From: Brachypterus glaber
Lineage: Eukaryota; Arthropoda; Insecta; Coleoptera; Kateretidae
Direction of reading: 5' to 3'
Assembly: GCA_958510825.1 (NCBI GenBank)
Contig: OY294049.1
Span: forward strand, 32,392,774 to 32,456,773
Length of the DNA: 64,000 nucleotides
Shown here: positions 18,617-30,900 of the stretch, one piece after another
Position numbering within the stretch: the stretch's first letter is position 1
Layout: each line of letters begins with the position of its first letter
Translations under genes and position numbers: made by a program
The notes under the pieces: generated by a model
What the model was told of the DNA's origin: nothing
Databases searched by the model: none
Seen by the model: the letters and a program-made list of their open reading frames with translations, nothing else

Positions 18617-20302
18617 CTAATTATTCAAAATATCAACCACTTTTAAGCATTTTCTAAAATAAACAAATTTCTGTTTTTCTAATGATTTTGTAAAAATGTC
18701 TGACTGTTGCTCGGTGGTTGGTACATAGTTTAGCACTATTTCCTTCTTATCAACTAAATCTCGAATAAAATGATATTTTACGTCTATGTGCTTAGTACGT
18801 TTTGTCTCTAGTGTAGTTGCCATTTTTAAACATGACTGATTATCTTCAAATATTTTGACCGGAAAAACATTTTTATTTAAAATTTCACTTAATAAATGTG
18901 CAATAAAAAGGCATTCCTGTACACAACTTGCTAATGCAACATACTCAGCTTCCGAGCTAGAGAGAGAGACTGTACTCTGCTTTTTAGTTTTCCATGAAAC
19001 AATATTTCCAAAAATTTTAATTCCGTATCCAGTGATACTTTTTCTATCATTTACATCATTAGCATAATCAGCATCTACGTAAGCTAGTATTATATCATTA
19101 TTTTGAGACTTTACATATTTTAATCCAAAATTCTCAGTTAATTTTAAGTAACGTAAAACTTGTTTTAAAAAATTCCAATGTTCAAAATTAAAGTTTATTT
19201 GAAATTGACTAAAATATGTAATACAAAAGCTTAAGTCTGGTCTTGAGCCTAGCATAATATACATTAAGCACCCAATAAGCTCTTTATATGGAATATTATT
19301 AGTATTTTCATAACTATTACTTTCAGATTTTAACTGAAGCTTAGGCTGCATTGGTAAATTAGCAGTTTTACAGTTATTATAATTAAACTTTTCTAATACT
19401 TTCTTAATTAAATTTAACTGAGAAATATACAAAACATTATTTTTCTTTTCTATTTCTAATCCTAAAAAAATTAATTTTTCACTGTTCTTAAATTCGTTCA
19501 TTTTAAAAAGTTCTGATAACCTTTCTTTTACAAAATTTAAATATTTCAAATTTTTCGAAAATAAAATCAAATCGTCTACATAGATTACAAGGTAAGTTTC
19601 ATCACAAAAATATAAACAAAGATCTTTCATGGATCGTTTAAATCCCATATCAATTAAAGTTTCATTATGAAGAGAATACCACAACTTTGGTGACTCTTTA
19701 AGGCCATATAAAGATTTTTTTAATTTACATACCAGATCCGGATCATTTCCTTCCAAACCTTCTGGTTGAATCATGTGAACTGGATTTTTCAAAGTTCCAT
19801 TAAGGAAAGCAGCCTTGACATCAAGTTGTATTACGAACAAGTCATACTCCAAATACAAAGCTAAAGGCACTCTTATAGTTGACATTCTAGCTACTGGAGC
19901 ATAAATTTCTTCGCTTACTGAACTTTGTAGAAATCCTCGTGCCACTAATCGTGCCTTTTTAACTACACTTCCATTTACTTCCTTTAAGCGAAACACCCAC
20001 TTAGAGTCAATCACTTCTGCATTTGGTGGTGGTTTCACTAATTCCCAGGTACCGTTTTCCTCTAAAGTCTTTAACTCCTCCTGAACAGCACTTTTCCATC
20101 CTTTATCCTGAGTCACTGCTTCCTGATACGTCACTGGAGCGTCTGACAACAAATTACCTACAAAATAGACAGCCAAGTTTTCGTCAATTTGTGACTCAAG
20201 GTTCATTTCATAATCTTGATATTTTTTAGGTAACTGACGTTTTCGTCTATTCTGTCCTCTTTCTTCATTTTCATCTCTTTCTCCTTGTTCTTCTCTTTGC
20301 AT
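18617..20302 (-). CDS. pol: copia Pol, RT-RNase H half (561 aa open)
   Basis: Reverse transcriptase and RNase H of a Ty1/copia element. Residues ~65-300 are RT: WKSAVQEELKTLEENGTWEL, KWVFRLKE, LDVKAAFLNG (first Asp) and LVIYVDDLILFS (YVDD pair). Residues ~400-540 are RNase H: AYVDADYANDVNDRKSITGY, VSLSSSEAEYVAL and KHIDVKYHFIRD. All main motifs are intact over 561 codons. An in-frame TAA near 20357 separates this from the upstream integrase tail. The enzyme domain looks undamaged, but without gag, integrase and a full 5' LTR the copy cannot transpose by itself. Confidence 0.9.
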   Translation of the reverse strand: MQREEQGERDENEERGQNRRKRQLPKKYQDYEMNLESQIDENLAVYFVGNLLSDAPVTYQEAVTQDKGWKSAVQEELKTLEENGTWELVKPPPNAEVIDSKWVFRLKEVNGSVVKKARLVARGFLQSSVSEEIYAPVARMSTIRVPLALYLEYDLFVIQLDVKAAFLNGTLKNPVHMIQPEGLEGNDPDLVCKLKKSLYGLKESPKLWYSLHNETLIDMGFKRSMKDLCLYFCDETYLVIYVDDLILFSKNLKYLNFVKERLSELFKMNEFKNSEKLIFLGLEIEKKNNVLYISQLNLIKKVLEKFNYNNCKTANLPMQPKLQLKSESNSYENTNNIPYKELIGCLMYIMLGSRPDLSFCITYFSQFQINFNFEHWNFLKQVLRYLKLTENFGLKYVKSQNNDIILAYVDADYANDVNDRKSITGYGIKIFGNIVSWKTKKQSTVSLSSSEAEYVALASCVQECLFIAHLLSEILNKNVFPVKIFEDNQSCLKMATTLETKRTKHIDVKYHFIRDLVDKKEIVLNYVPTTEQQSDIFTKSLEKQKFVYFRKCLKVVDILNN

Positions 20303-20530
20303 ATCTATTCGGTTATTTATTACTTCATTTCTTCTTCTTATCTCTCTATTTTGTCTTATTTATGTTTCACTTTCTTCATTTTCATAATGTTCTTGTCTTT
20401 GTTCATTCTCTTTTTCTTTATCTATTAATCTCAAATTTTCATTACTCTTCTTTTCTACCTTATTTTCATTAAAAATAACATTCCTTGCTGATACAATTTT
20501 ATTATGATTGACAACTTTATTTATTTTATA
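20303..20530 (-). pseudogene. copia integrase C-terminal tail
   Basis: Minus strand reads VNHNKIVSARNVIFNENKVE and a charged low-complexity stretch, then TAA near 20357. The NVIFNE block is the end of the copia integrase region. Upstream it is cut by the fusion to the 5' LTR remnant. Confidence 0.65.
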
Positions 20531-20603
20531 AACAAGTATATTTTGGTTGCCTAGCTACCAGAATTGCGCCAACTATGAAACTCATTTAACTGATATTTTA
20601 ACA
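20525..20603 (-). repeat. copia 5' LTR remnant
   Basis: Matches the first ~80 bp of the 3' LTR (TGTTAAAATATCAG... ACTTGTTTA) with a few differences, then passes into integrase sequence. Confidence 0.8.
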
Positions 20604-20668
20604 AGGGGCAGGGGGTAGTTTTCTTGAAAATTTATATATTGGGGTTTTGAGGTCCCTAAAACTGAACT
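20604..20668 (+). repeat. dispersed ~97-bp repeat, part unit
   Basis: AGGGGCAGGGGGTAGTTTTC then TATTGGGGTTTTGAGGTCCC. This is the right half of the unit split by copia. Confidence 0.8.
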
Positions 20669-21282
20669 GACCCAAAACCCCCCCAGCCATATTTTTTCTT
20701 TTAAAAACAGACTTAATATTAATATATAAAAACTTAAAATAAAAAAAAATCAAAAATTTTAAATTTGGGCTTCAAAAAATTATGCGCGCCATGTTTCTGA
20801 TTTTAAATAATTGAATATAACAAACAATTAATAAAATATATATCAAAGTCGGATCCGTTTTGGTTGATAGAAGATTTTAAAATTTTTCCGCTTTATTAAC
20901 TATTATTAGTTTTACCCAAAATTTTGTTGTAAAAAAATAGCTCCCAAAATACAACTTTTTGTAAAATATTTCAAAATTTTAAAAGTTCGTAATTTTTTAT
21001 TTTAATGTAAAGTTTTAAATGTATTTTACCATGTTAATTTTTAATTGTGACAAAGAAACTTCATTATTTTTCGATAAGTTTACTTTTTACAAAATTATTT
21101 GTATAAATTACTATGGGTCATACTTACACAACACCCTAAGGAAGAGTGCAATCTGTCTTTTTGTCAAATTTTGATCTACGAATGTTCTTATTTTACTCCT
21201 ATCAGCTTAAGTTAAGTTAGGAGCCATATCGCTTTCTACTTTCACTTTTCTTATTTGCCGGCTTACTTAAAAATATTAATTC
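20669..21282. other. no gene seen
   Basis: AT-rich sequence with no frame or repeat of note. Confidence 0.5.
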
Positions 21283-21420
21283 AATATATAGTTCTCCGCA
21301 TGACACCAAGTCTTCGACAGAAGGGGGAGATATTATGCCCCCTCTCTTCTTTCCGCCAAAAGCGTAATATGGCGTGCCTGCCTGCGACCGGCCTCTCACT
21401 TGCACACACATTCCTCAAAT
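21283..21420. repeat. repeat shared with 11659-11790
   Basis: Same ordered blocks (TATATAGTTCTCCG, TCTTCGACAGAAGGG, CTCTCTTCTTTCC, GGCGTGCCTGC) as the left-hand copy. Confidence 0.6.
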
Positions 21421-21446
21421 ATTTCCAGTAGCCACAGTGCGTCAAA

Positions 21447-21448
<2 letters not shown>

Positions 21449-21520
<72 letters not shown>
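21449..21520. repeat. (AT)n microsatellite
   Basis: About 36 AT units; it generates spurious poly-Ile/Tyr ORFs on both strands. Confidence 0.95.
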
Positions 21521-21523
<3 letters not shown>

Positions 21524-23937
21524 ATAGTAAGTAGCCCCATTTTAAATTACTTAATTGATTTTTGCTCATACAATGAAACAGTATTGATTTTAAAATTTTA
21601 AATGTTATATCGAAACAAACCAATTGTTTTGTATATAATTGTAGGTTAAAATACTTTTGTTTTGTCACCTCACTCATTAATATAAGCCCGTTTATATATT
21701 TGTTTAAACAATCTGGTTCATTTATTTATTATTAACACTGATTATAGCTCAAACAATTACATTTTATTAATATTTTTCAAAATTATCCAAGTGTCTAGGT
21801 TAATTACAGTTTTCGGTTCATCAGGTCTATCGATCATCTTGCAGTAGTTCGTTTGGATCAAAAAGTGGTCACTGGCCCATAACTTTTTTGTCACTATAGA
21901 TATTTACGTAAAATTTTTACGACATTATCCGAAATAGTTATAGATTAGATCACCTTCTTCAAATTAAAATAATATTTTCAGTGGCGTCTGTTATAAGCTT
22001 GTAAATTTAAAAAAAACCTGTATTTTTTAGAAAAAAAAAAACAATAACTCATTTATGAAAGGTTATAACCTTTTTATCACTCAAGACTTTTTATTAAAAT
22101 TGCACAAACTCATAATATAAAGTTATAGATTAAATAACTTAAGTCAAATTTAAAAAATAATTCCAGTGGTGTTCGTTATAAGGTACAAAATTCACTGTAA
22201 CTTGCATTTTTTAAAAAAGGTAGTGATTTTAGATATAATTTCCTTTAATATAAGTAGTTTTTGTCACATAAAGGGATAGAGTTGTTAAGTTTTATAAATA
22301 ATTAGCGTACGTCAAAAGGATTTAATAATTTCCAAACAGTTATAACTTTAATATGCTGAATAATTCAATTTAAGTAACATAACTAAAACATTTTTTGTTG
22401 CATTTATGCATTATATTATTATTATTATACACACATTATACACACATAAAATTTGTAATAATTTACTTTACTTTATTTTACTTATTTTTTTTTCTGGACA
22501 CCTTATCCAATAAAAAAAATACTACAGATTTTATGTGTCTATATTTCTGACTTTATCTAAAGACGAAAAACCTTAAAAAATAAAACTGAAATGCCTAAAA
22601 ACCGAATCCCACCCTCAAAAAAGTTTAAATATATATATATTATTTTTTTCTGGATATCCAAAAAAATTATAGTGGCTTTTATGTGGGAACATATTGGGCT
22701 ACACGCAAAATTTTTTTAGACAGTAAAAGTTTTTTTGTGCCTATCATTACGCCTAAATTGAAACAATGTAGTGAACTTTCAGACTTAAAAGGGCACAGCT
22801 CCGCCATTTTAAAAGAAAAAACTCTGATTTTTTTTGAGGTTATCCATTTACTATCCCTTTTTATACCGTGCCGTGCTAAAAAAATAGAAAAAACAAAAAA
22901 TTAAAAAGCTAAAGAAACATAACTTTTTAAAAAATAGCTGTGAGTGGCATTTAATTTTTTTCAAAAATTAAAAAAAAACACGAATGATACTCTTACCACA
23001 ATGACCAATTTTGGTGGGTCACCCTAGTATATAAACCATATTTAGATTATTATTTTTGCATAATTACCACATTATTTTAAAAATTTAATTGAACATTACC
23101 TTGGTTTATTAATAATAACTTTTAAAGTGGGACGTATTATTTTAGAACATTGTTCTAGATACCCTGATGTATAAAAAAATGCAAAATGCAAGCTTCGATA
23201 TCAACGAAACCTCTATGTATAAATTAAATTTTTAAAATTAAAATACTTTCTTTTCAGTGCATGTTTTTAGGTTTAAAGAAAAAGAAAAATTAGGTTTTTT
23301 ATACATAAAAATGTTCAAAATAGCTGCAAGATTATATTTTTTATCATTTGTTTGAATTAATTTATTTGACAAAAAGTTATACCACTTAAAACATTGGGTT
23401 CCTCTTTTTGCGGAAACGGTAAAAGCTAAAAAGTTAGAGTTTAGGGCTCTGTTACTAACAAAAAAAAAACAATATTAATGCAAAAATGCATACAAAACCT
23501 TATAGCCCAATTATTTAGCAATGGTGCCAAAATTCAAAAAACCGTTTTTTCCAAATGGCCAACTTTGGTCCCGAAAATTCTACTGCGCGGGTCCAAAACA
23601 TGTTTTTTAAATTTTTTTACCTCCATCCAAAATTGATGTCAGTTATTGTTAAGAAATCGAATACGTGTAAAAGACACTAAAAATTAAAAAAATCGATGAA
23701 AGAAATTTTGAGTAATACCGAAAACGTCTGTTTTTGGATATTTTGTATGTTCATTATTCTTTTGCCTTGAAAACTTAAAATACCCTTGTATAGCATATCC
23801 GTAAAAAACTTTTGAAATAAGCTTTTTTTTATATAAAAATAAAGAGTAAAGCGGTTTTACATACTTTAAGGTTTTTATTTTTTTTATAGAAACTTCCTTA
23901 AGCTCACTTACATCTGTGGGTATTTGTGAATAAAAGC
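21521..23937. other. no gene seen
   Basis: 2.4 kb of AT-rich sequence with frequent stops and short homopolymers, and no recognisable protein or repeat pair. Confidence 0.5.
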
Positions 23938-24137
23938 NNNNNNNNNNNNNNNNNNNNNNNNNNNNNNNNNNNNNNNNNNNNNNNNNNNNNNNNNNNNNNN
24001 NNNNNNNNNNNNNNNNNNNNNNNNNNNNNNNNNNNNNNNNNNNNNNNNNNNNNNNNNNNNNNNNNNNNNNNNNNNNNNNNNNNNNNNNNNNNNNNNNNNN
24101 NNNNNNNNNNNNNNNNNNNNNNNNNNNNNNNNNNNNN
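23938..24137. other. assembly gap (200 N)
   Basis: Exactly 200 N, the same length as the gap at 48243, so a fixed-size placeholder. Frames reported across it are meaningless. Confidence 0.99.
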
Positions 24138-24847
24138 ACCAAACTCAGTGACGTCCTTTTAAGCCACATGATTTTTAAAAGTTAATTAATAAAATCTTTG
24201 AACTCTACCACTAAAGCCGGTCAAGCACAAACAAATAACAATCGTACTAAAACATCTGTTACAGTTTGTGAAAAAGTTGGTACATGGGTCTAGAATGGAA
24301 TACTGCTCCCAATTAATAAGGGATGTAATGTGTAGACATTTTAGCTAAACGAAAGAAATAGCTAAGGTTAGGTTGGATGAGAAGCTGCCTCAAACCAGTC
24401 ACGCGTCAGATAACTTGATGATATTGAGATATAAAAACAAACGTAATAAAAAATTTTGCTCTTGGGATTAATTGATATTGAAAATTGTGTGCCAATATTA
24501 TCTTAAGGTCTTAATTAGGAAATAAAAATTTCATCCATCTAAATTTTATTTTTTCCATTTAATTCCATCTATTACATTTCGCCCTCCATTCAAAGGTTAA
24601 AACTGATTGTATTGAATGATTATAATATTACTATGAATGTCAGATTTATTTTTAATCAATTTATGTCTAAAACAGCCACACAGTAGTAATTAATTTTTCT
24701 TACGAAAAAACTGTTTAAAAGGAAATATTTAAAATTTATTTCCGAGGCTTTTAATACCTCTTCCCACCCTTCGTAATACAAGTCTTTCGTTATGGCCCCT
24801 ATGAATACTATTCTCAGCGCTACGCGTTTAGGGTAAGAGTATTAAAT
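24138..24847. other. no gene seen
   Basis: AT-rich sequence. A short string reading VHGSRMEYCSQ at about 24281-24313 resembles a LINE RT thumb motif but has no support around it. Confidence 0.45.
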
Positions 24848-25175
24848 TCAGATTCACTTTCAGCAACCTCAAAAACCCCAATATACCAATTTTCAAGAAA
24901 ACTACCCCCCGCCCATCACGATTTAGAAAGAGTTTATTTTAAGATTTAGTTTTAGCGATCTCAAAAACGGCAATATGTATGTCAATTTTCAAAGAAAACT
25001 ACTCCCGCCCCTCAGGAGGTGGAGTTAGAATTTTGCTATTATTAGATTCACTTTCAGCAACCACAAAAACCTCAATAGACAAATTTTCACGAAAACTACC
25101 CCCCGTCCCTCGGGGGATGGAGTGTAGAATTTTTTTTTAATTATTAGATTCACTTTCAACACCTTAAAACCCTAA
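24848..25175 (-). repeat. dispersed ~97-bp repeat, ~3.5 units, inverted
   Basis: Reverse-complement units with GATTCACTTTCAGCAACC, CAATATACCAATTTTC and GAAAACTACCCCC, spaced ~100-120 bp apart. Confidence 0.8.
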
Positions 25176-25186
25176 TCACAGTTAGC

Positions 25187-25346
25187 CTGGGCGATATTGA
25201 ATAAAATTTCGTGGACCCCTATATTTTTTTGACTAAAACATACCTGATGACATAAGAAATCAATTCCCATTTGAAAGAAAATCATAAAGATACACTTTTT
25301 TAGACAGATAAAAAAAACGTTTTTTTTTTTTTTGAGTAATCATGTA
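25187..25346. mobile_element. arm fragment of foldback family 1
   Basis: GCCTGGGCGATATTGAATAA, TTTCGTGGACCCCTA, TGATGACATAAGAAATCAAT and CCATTTGAAAGAAAATC match the right arm of 9273-10472 in order. Only one arm is present. Confidence 0.7.
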
Positions 25347-26041
25347 GGTTAAGCTGGGCGGAAAATATTTTTTTGTTCACCGATTTTAACAACATTGGTA
25401 AAACCTTTATGTTGGAAAATATATTACAAAAAAAATTGGATGATTTCAAAAACTTTTCCGAAGCTCATTGGGCCTAAAGTTAGGGGCTTGTCGGAAATAT
25501 CCGAACACTTTAACGAAAAAATTTGCCATAATCAAGCAATGGCCAAAAAAATCGTATCTCCCAATTTTAGAGTTATATTTTAAAGATTTGGGTTGATTTA
25601 AGGAACGTTTTAGAGTAATGATTTTAAAGATTTGGGTTAATTTTAAGGAAGGCCTATTCTTTCCTCTAAAAACAAAGTTATATCAAACAAATATAATGAA
25701 TGTCTCAGAACGCAAAATTGAAGAAATTCAAATGCTCTTAAGTCACTTTTTTAAATGACACCCTTATTATTTTTTAAATTAAATAAATAGAAAATTAAAT
25801 TCTCTTTTAAATGAGTATGGCGCTCGTATATCAAGGTAAGTAGTTTTGAAGATATTTGCAAAAAAAACCTTAAAAATGTGGAATAGTCAATATCTTACTT
25901 TGACAGAAAGCTGGGACACCCTGTATATATTTTTAAGAGTGGAGGAAGGGTTAGATATTGCAAAATTTAAACTAAAAACTTAAAAAATATTAACCGTTTT
26001 TAAACTAAATGTTTTTTATTGATAAATTTACTTAAATGCAG
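25347..26041. other. no gene seen
   Basis: AT-rich. GGGACACCCTGTATAT at about 25913-25928 resembles the ACAGGGTGTCC end common to arthropod TA-inserting MITEs, but the partner end was not found. Confidence 0.45.
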
Positions 26042-26229
26042 TTTTAGATCGAGGTGCCCCGGGGTCTATCACTTGAAAAATTTTGTACACCTACTGCCAA
26101 AATGCACGAAAAATGCACGTACCTCACGATAATTTTACGAAAATGCACGTACTGCACGATATTTTTAATGCGGAACAATCCAGAGTAATTCACACATTCT
26201 TGCAGACAAAAAAAATTATGCACAATAAT

Positions 26230-26310
26230 GCAGAATAATTCAAGTAATGCAGAATAATGCAAGTAATGCAGAATAATGCAAGTACTGCAGATATAATGCA
26301 AAAAAGCAGT
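26230..26310 (+). repeat. 19-bp tandem repeat, ~4 units
   Basis: Unit GCAGAATAATGCAAGTAAT repeated with few changes. Less regular AATGCACG-type units extend back to about 26090. Confidence 0.8.
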
Positions 26311-27086
26311 AAATATATTATAATAATAATTCACAGTAAATAATAATAATTATTCACAGTAAATGGTATTTTGCATTTTCCCAAATAAAAATAATTTTCA
26401 TAAAAAAAATTACATTTAAAAAAAATATCTTTTTTTGAAAAACGAAAAATAAAAAAAAAATGCAAAAAAAATTCAAAAAATCTTTTTTGAAAAAAAATTA
26501 AAAAAAATTAATTTTTTTTATTTCCTTTTTGTAAAAAGCTTTTTTCAATTTTTTTAAAAGTTTAAACCCCCCTAACTTTTTTGTTTTTGGGGGATTAGTT
26601 TCAAGAGGGATCCTTCCCTCGTAAATCTTGATTTTTCCTGAAAATTTCGATCAGATTCGTTCTTGAGTTATTGTGTCTACAAATAGTGTTTTTAACAAAT
26701 GTATAAGGTACAAGGCCCATAAGTCACTTCATCATTTAAAAATTGAATAACTTTTAAAAAGTCCAAACTCAATAAGAGGGTTTTAATTTTAAGGCTTGGG
26801 GGTAAGGTGTTAAATAGTTTGGGTCCTTGATAGAATACGGAATAGGCGTCAAAGTTGTTCGTGTATCAACTGCTGATTGTTTAACCGTATAATTTTGATT
26901 TTTATTTACTTTTACAATTTACAATTACAAATAAAATTACAATTTATAATTTAACAGACTAAGTGCATATAACTCGTGAATGCTAAATAAACCTGATTCG
27001 CTATATAATCTGTCTTCGATCTCTATTTAGTAAAATCTTAACATTATCCGGTACTTAATTGAGTAGTTCGGAAAATATTTCAAGAA
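26311..27086. other. simple AT-rich sequence and probable LINE 3' UTR
   Basis: Two copies of AATAATAATTATTCACAGTA-like sequence at 26320-26360, A/T-rich repeat shared with 12089-12545, then sequence that may be the 3' UTR of the minus-strand LINE ending at 27087. No ORF. Confidence 0.4.
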
Positions 27087-27881
27087 CTACCCAATGAGTT
27101 GATGGTCTCCTAGGACTGATCTAACAATATGTGTCAAGTGTAGGATTACAGTTTTCTGCATTGGTATGTATGTTGTTTCTGGAACTTTTAAGGTGTTTAA
27201 TGCAGTTTTTAAATTTTTAGGTATAAGACCCGTTGATGAGATGATTACTGGAATAATCTGGACAGAGGTTTGCCACATCGCTTCAATTTCTCTAGCAAGG
27301 TCGGTATATCTTGTGATTTTCTCGTTATGTTTAGTTTTCATATTTTCGCTGTTAGGTATTGATATATCTATTAGCAGTGTTTTCTTCCTTTCCAGATCTA
27401 TTAGAGTAATGTCCGGCCTGTTATGGGTCACCTTCTTGTCTGTTGAAATGGTTCTGTCCCAGTAGATTTTTACAGAACTATTTTCTATAACAGGAGCTGG
27501 TTTGTATTTATAATAAGGTAAGTCTTCTGTATTTTTAATTTTATAATATTTAAGCAACTCTAAGTACAGAATAATAGCTACCTGATTGTGTCTTTCAGTA
27601 TACAGAGTGGGCGCTAGAATTGAGCATCCTGAGATCAGGTGGTCAATACTTTCTATTTCTTTATTGCATTTGCGACATTTATCACTATCAACTGGTTGTT
27701 TCATGATATATTTTATATAGCTTCTAGTCTTAACCACTTGGTCCTGGATCCCAATAGCGAATCCCTCTGTCTCTGGAAACAGGTTGCCTTTCTCCAGCCA
27801 GGTAAGTGACATTTTGGAATCTATGTGTGACTGATGAATGCTTCTATGAAATCGTCTATGTAGTTCCTTTTCTGCCCATAC

Positions 27882-27887
<6 letters not shown>
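27087..27887 (-). pseudogene. R4/Dong-like LINE 3' half (endonuclease region)
   Basis: One open frame on the minus strand, reading from the repeat edge (IVWAEKELHRRFHRSIHQSH) to the stop at 27087. It contains the CCHC motif CRKCNKEIESIDHLISGC and then RPDITLIDLERKKTLLIDIS, with spaced Asp residues typical of the restriction-like endonuclease of R2/R4-type non-LTR elements. A region ending in ISSTGLIPKNLKTALNTL follows. The RT is missing, so this is a 5'-truncated copy of ~265 codons with no internal stop. Dong (R4 clade) elements are known to insert into TAA repeats, and here the truncated 5' end lies directly on an AAT repeat. Clade assignment is from motif type and this context. Confidence 0.7.
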
Positions 27888-27969
<82 letters not shown>

Positions 27970-30900
27970 TACTATTACTATTACTATTACTATTGCTATT
28001 GCTATTGCTATTGCTATTGCTATTGCTATTGCTATTGCTATTGCTATTGCTATTGCTATTGCTATTGCTATTGCTATTGCTATTGCTATTGCTATTGCTA
28101 TTGCTATTGCTATTGCTATTGCTATTGCTATTGCTATTGCTATTGCTATTGCTATTGCTATTGCTATTGCTATTGCTATTGCTATTGCTATTGCTATTGC
28201 TATTGCTATTGCTATTGCTATTGCTATTGCTATTGCTATTGCTATTGCTATTGCTATTGCTATTGCTATTGCTATTGCTATTGCTATTGCTATTGCTATT
28301 GCTATTGCTATTGCTATTGCTATTGCTATTGCTATTGCTATTGCTATTGCTATTGCTATTGCTATTGCTATTGCTATTGCTATTGCTATTGCTATTGCTA
28401 TTGCTATTGCTATTGCTATTGCTATTGCTATTGCTATTGCTATTGCTATTGCTATTGCTATTGCTATTGCTATTGCTATTGCTATTGCTATTGCTATTGC
28501 TATTGCTATTGCTATTGCTATTGCTATTGCTATTGCTATTGCTATTGCTATTGCTATTGCTATTGCTATTGCTATTGCTATTGCTATTGCTATTGCTATT
28601 GCTATTGCTATTGCTATTGCTATTGCTATTGCTATTGCTATTGCTATTGCTATTGCTATTGCTATTGCTATTGCTATTGCTATTGCTATTGCTATTGCTA
28701 TTGCTATTGCTATTGCTATTGCTATTGCTATTGCTATTGCTATTGCTATTGCTATTGCTATTGCTATTGCTATTGCTATTGCTATTGCTATTGCTATTGC
28801 TATTGCTATTGCTATTGCTATTGCTATTGCTATTGCTATTGCTATTGCTATTGCTATTGCTATTGCTATTGCTATTGCTATTGCTATTGCTATTGCTATT
28901 GCTATTGCTATTGCTATTGCTATTGCTATTGCTATTGCTATTGCTATTGCTATTGCTATTGCTATTGCTATTGCTATTGCTATTGCTATTGCTATTGCTA
29001 TTGCTATTGCTATTGCTATTGCTATTGCTATTGCTATTGCTATTGCTATTGCTATTGCTATTGCTATTGCTATTGCTATTGCTATTGCTATTGCTATTGC
29101 TATTGCTATTGCTATTGCTATTGCTATTGCTATTGCTATTGCTATTGCTATTGCTATTGCTATTGCTATTGCTATTGCTATTGCTATTGCTATTGCTATT
29201 GCTATTGCTATTGCTATTGCTATTGCTATTGCTATTGCTATTGCTATTGCTATTGCTATTGCTATTGCTATTACTATTACTATTACTATTACTATTACTA
29301 TTACTATTACTATTACTATTACTATTACTATTACTATTACTATTACTATTACTATTACTATTACTATTACTATTACTATTACTATTACTATTACTATTAC
29401 TATTACTATTACTATTACTATTACTATTACTATTACTATTACTATTACTATTACTATTACTATTACTATTACTATTACTATTACTATTACTATTACTATT
29501 ACTATTACTATTACTATTACTATTACTATTACTATTACTATTACTATTACTATTACTATTACTATTACTATTACTATTACTATTACTATTACTATTACTA
29601 TTACTATTACTATTACTATTACTATTACTATTACTATTACTATTACTATTACTATTACTATTACTATTACTATTACTATTACTATTACTATTACTATTAC
29701 TATTACTATTACTATTACTATTACTATTACTATTACTATTACTATTACTATTACTATTACTATTACTATTACTATTACTATTACTATTACTATTACTATT
29801 ACTATTACTATTACTATTACTATTACTATTACTATTACTATTACTATTACTATTACTATTACTATTACTATTACTATTACTATTACTATTACTATTACTA
29901 TTACTATTACTATTACTATTACTATTACTATTACTATTACTATTACTATTACTATTACTATTACTATTACTATTACTATTACTATTACTATTACTATTAC
30001 TATTACTATTACTATTACTATTACTATTACTATTACTATTACTATTACTATTACTATTACTATTACTATTACTATTACTATTACTATTACTATTACTATT
30101 ACTATTACTATTACTATTACTATTACTATTACTATTACTATTACTATTACTATTACTATTACTATTACTATTACTATTACTATTACTATTACTATTACTA
30201 TTACTATTACTATTACTATTACTATTACTATTACTATTACTATTACTATTACTATTACTATTACTATTACTATTACTATTACTATTACTATTACTATTAC
30301 TATTACTATTACTATTACTATTACTATTACTATTACTATTACTATTACTATTACTATTACTATTACTATTACTATTACTATTACTATTACTATTACTATT
30401 ACTATTACTATTACTATTACTATTACTATTACTATTACTATTACTATTACTATTACTATTACTATTACTATTACTATTACTATTACTATTACTATTACTA
30501 TTACTATTACTATTACTATTACTATTACTATTACTATTACTATTACTATTACTATTACTATTACTATTACTATTACTATTACTATTACTATTACTATTAC
30601 TATTACTATTACTATTACTATTACTATTACTATTACTATTACTATTACTATTACTATTACTATTACTATTACTATTACTATTACTATTACTATTACTATT
30701 ACTATTACTATTACTATTACTATTACTATTACTATTACTATTACTATTACTATTACTATTACTATTACTATTACTATTACTATTACTATTACTATTACTA
30801 TTACTATTACTATTACTATTACTATTACTATTACTATTACTATTACTATTACTATTACTATTACTATTACTATTACTATTACTATTACTATTACTATTAC

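Larger units (their letters stand above)
18376..20603 (-). mobile_element. copia element, internally deleted, 5-bp TSD
   Basis: Bounded by AGGGG at 18371-18375 and 20604-20608. Joining the flanks regenerates a normal unit of the ~97-bp repeat (CACCCCCTGAGGGGCAGGGG). The 3' LTR, the PPT and the RT-RNase H half of pol are present. The inner half of the 5' LTR, the primer site, gag, protease and most of integrase are missing, because the 5' LTR remnant runs straight into the integrase tail. Confidence 0.85.

Noticed and set aside
21374..21677. ORFs on both strands through the (AT)n run, and similarly at 60154-60430
   Set aside because: Ile-Tyr repeats from the microsatellite only.
23684..24169. 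ORFs running through N gaps (also at 48222-48572)
   Set aside because: Most codons are unknown; there is no evidence of coding.
24270..24320. LINE RT thumb-like string (SRMEYCS)
   Set aside because: Too short and unsupported by neighbouring RT blocks in any frame.
26230..26310. Possible CRISPR-like array
   Set aside because: 19-bp units are directly adjacent with no spacers, in a eukaryotic context; a plain tandem repeat.
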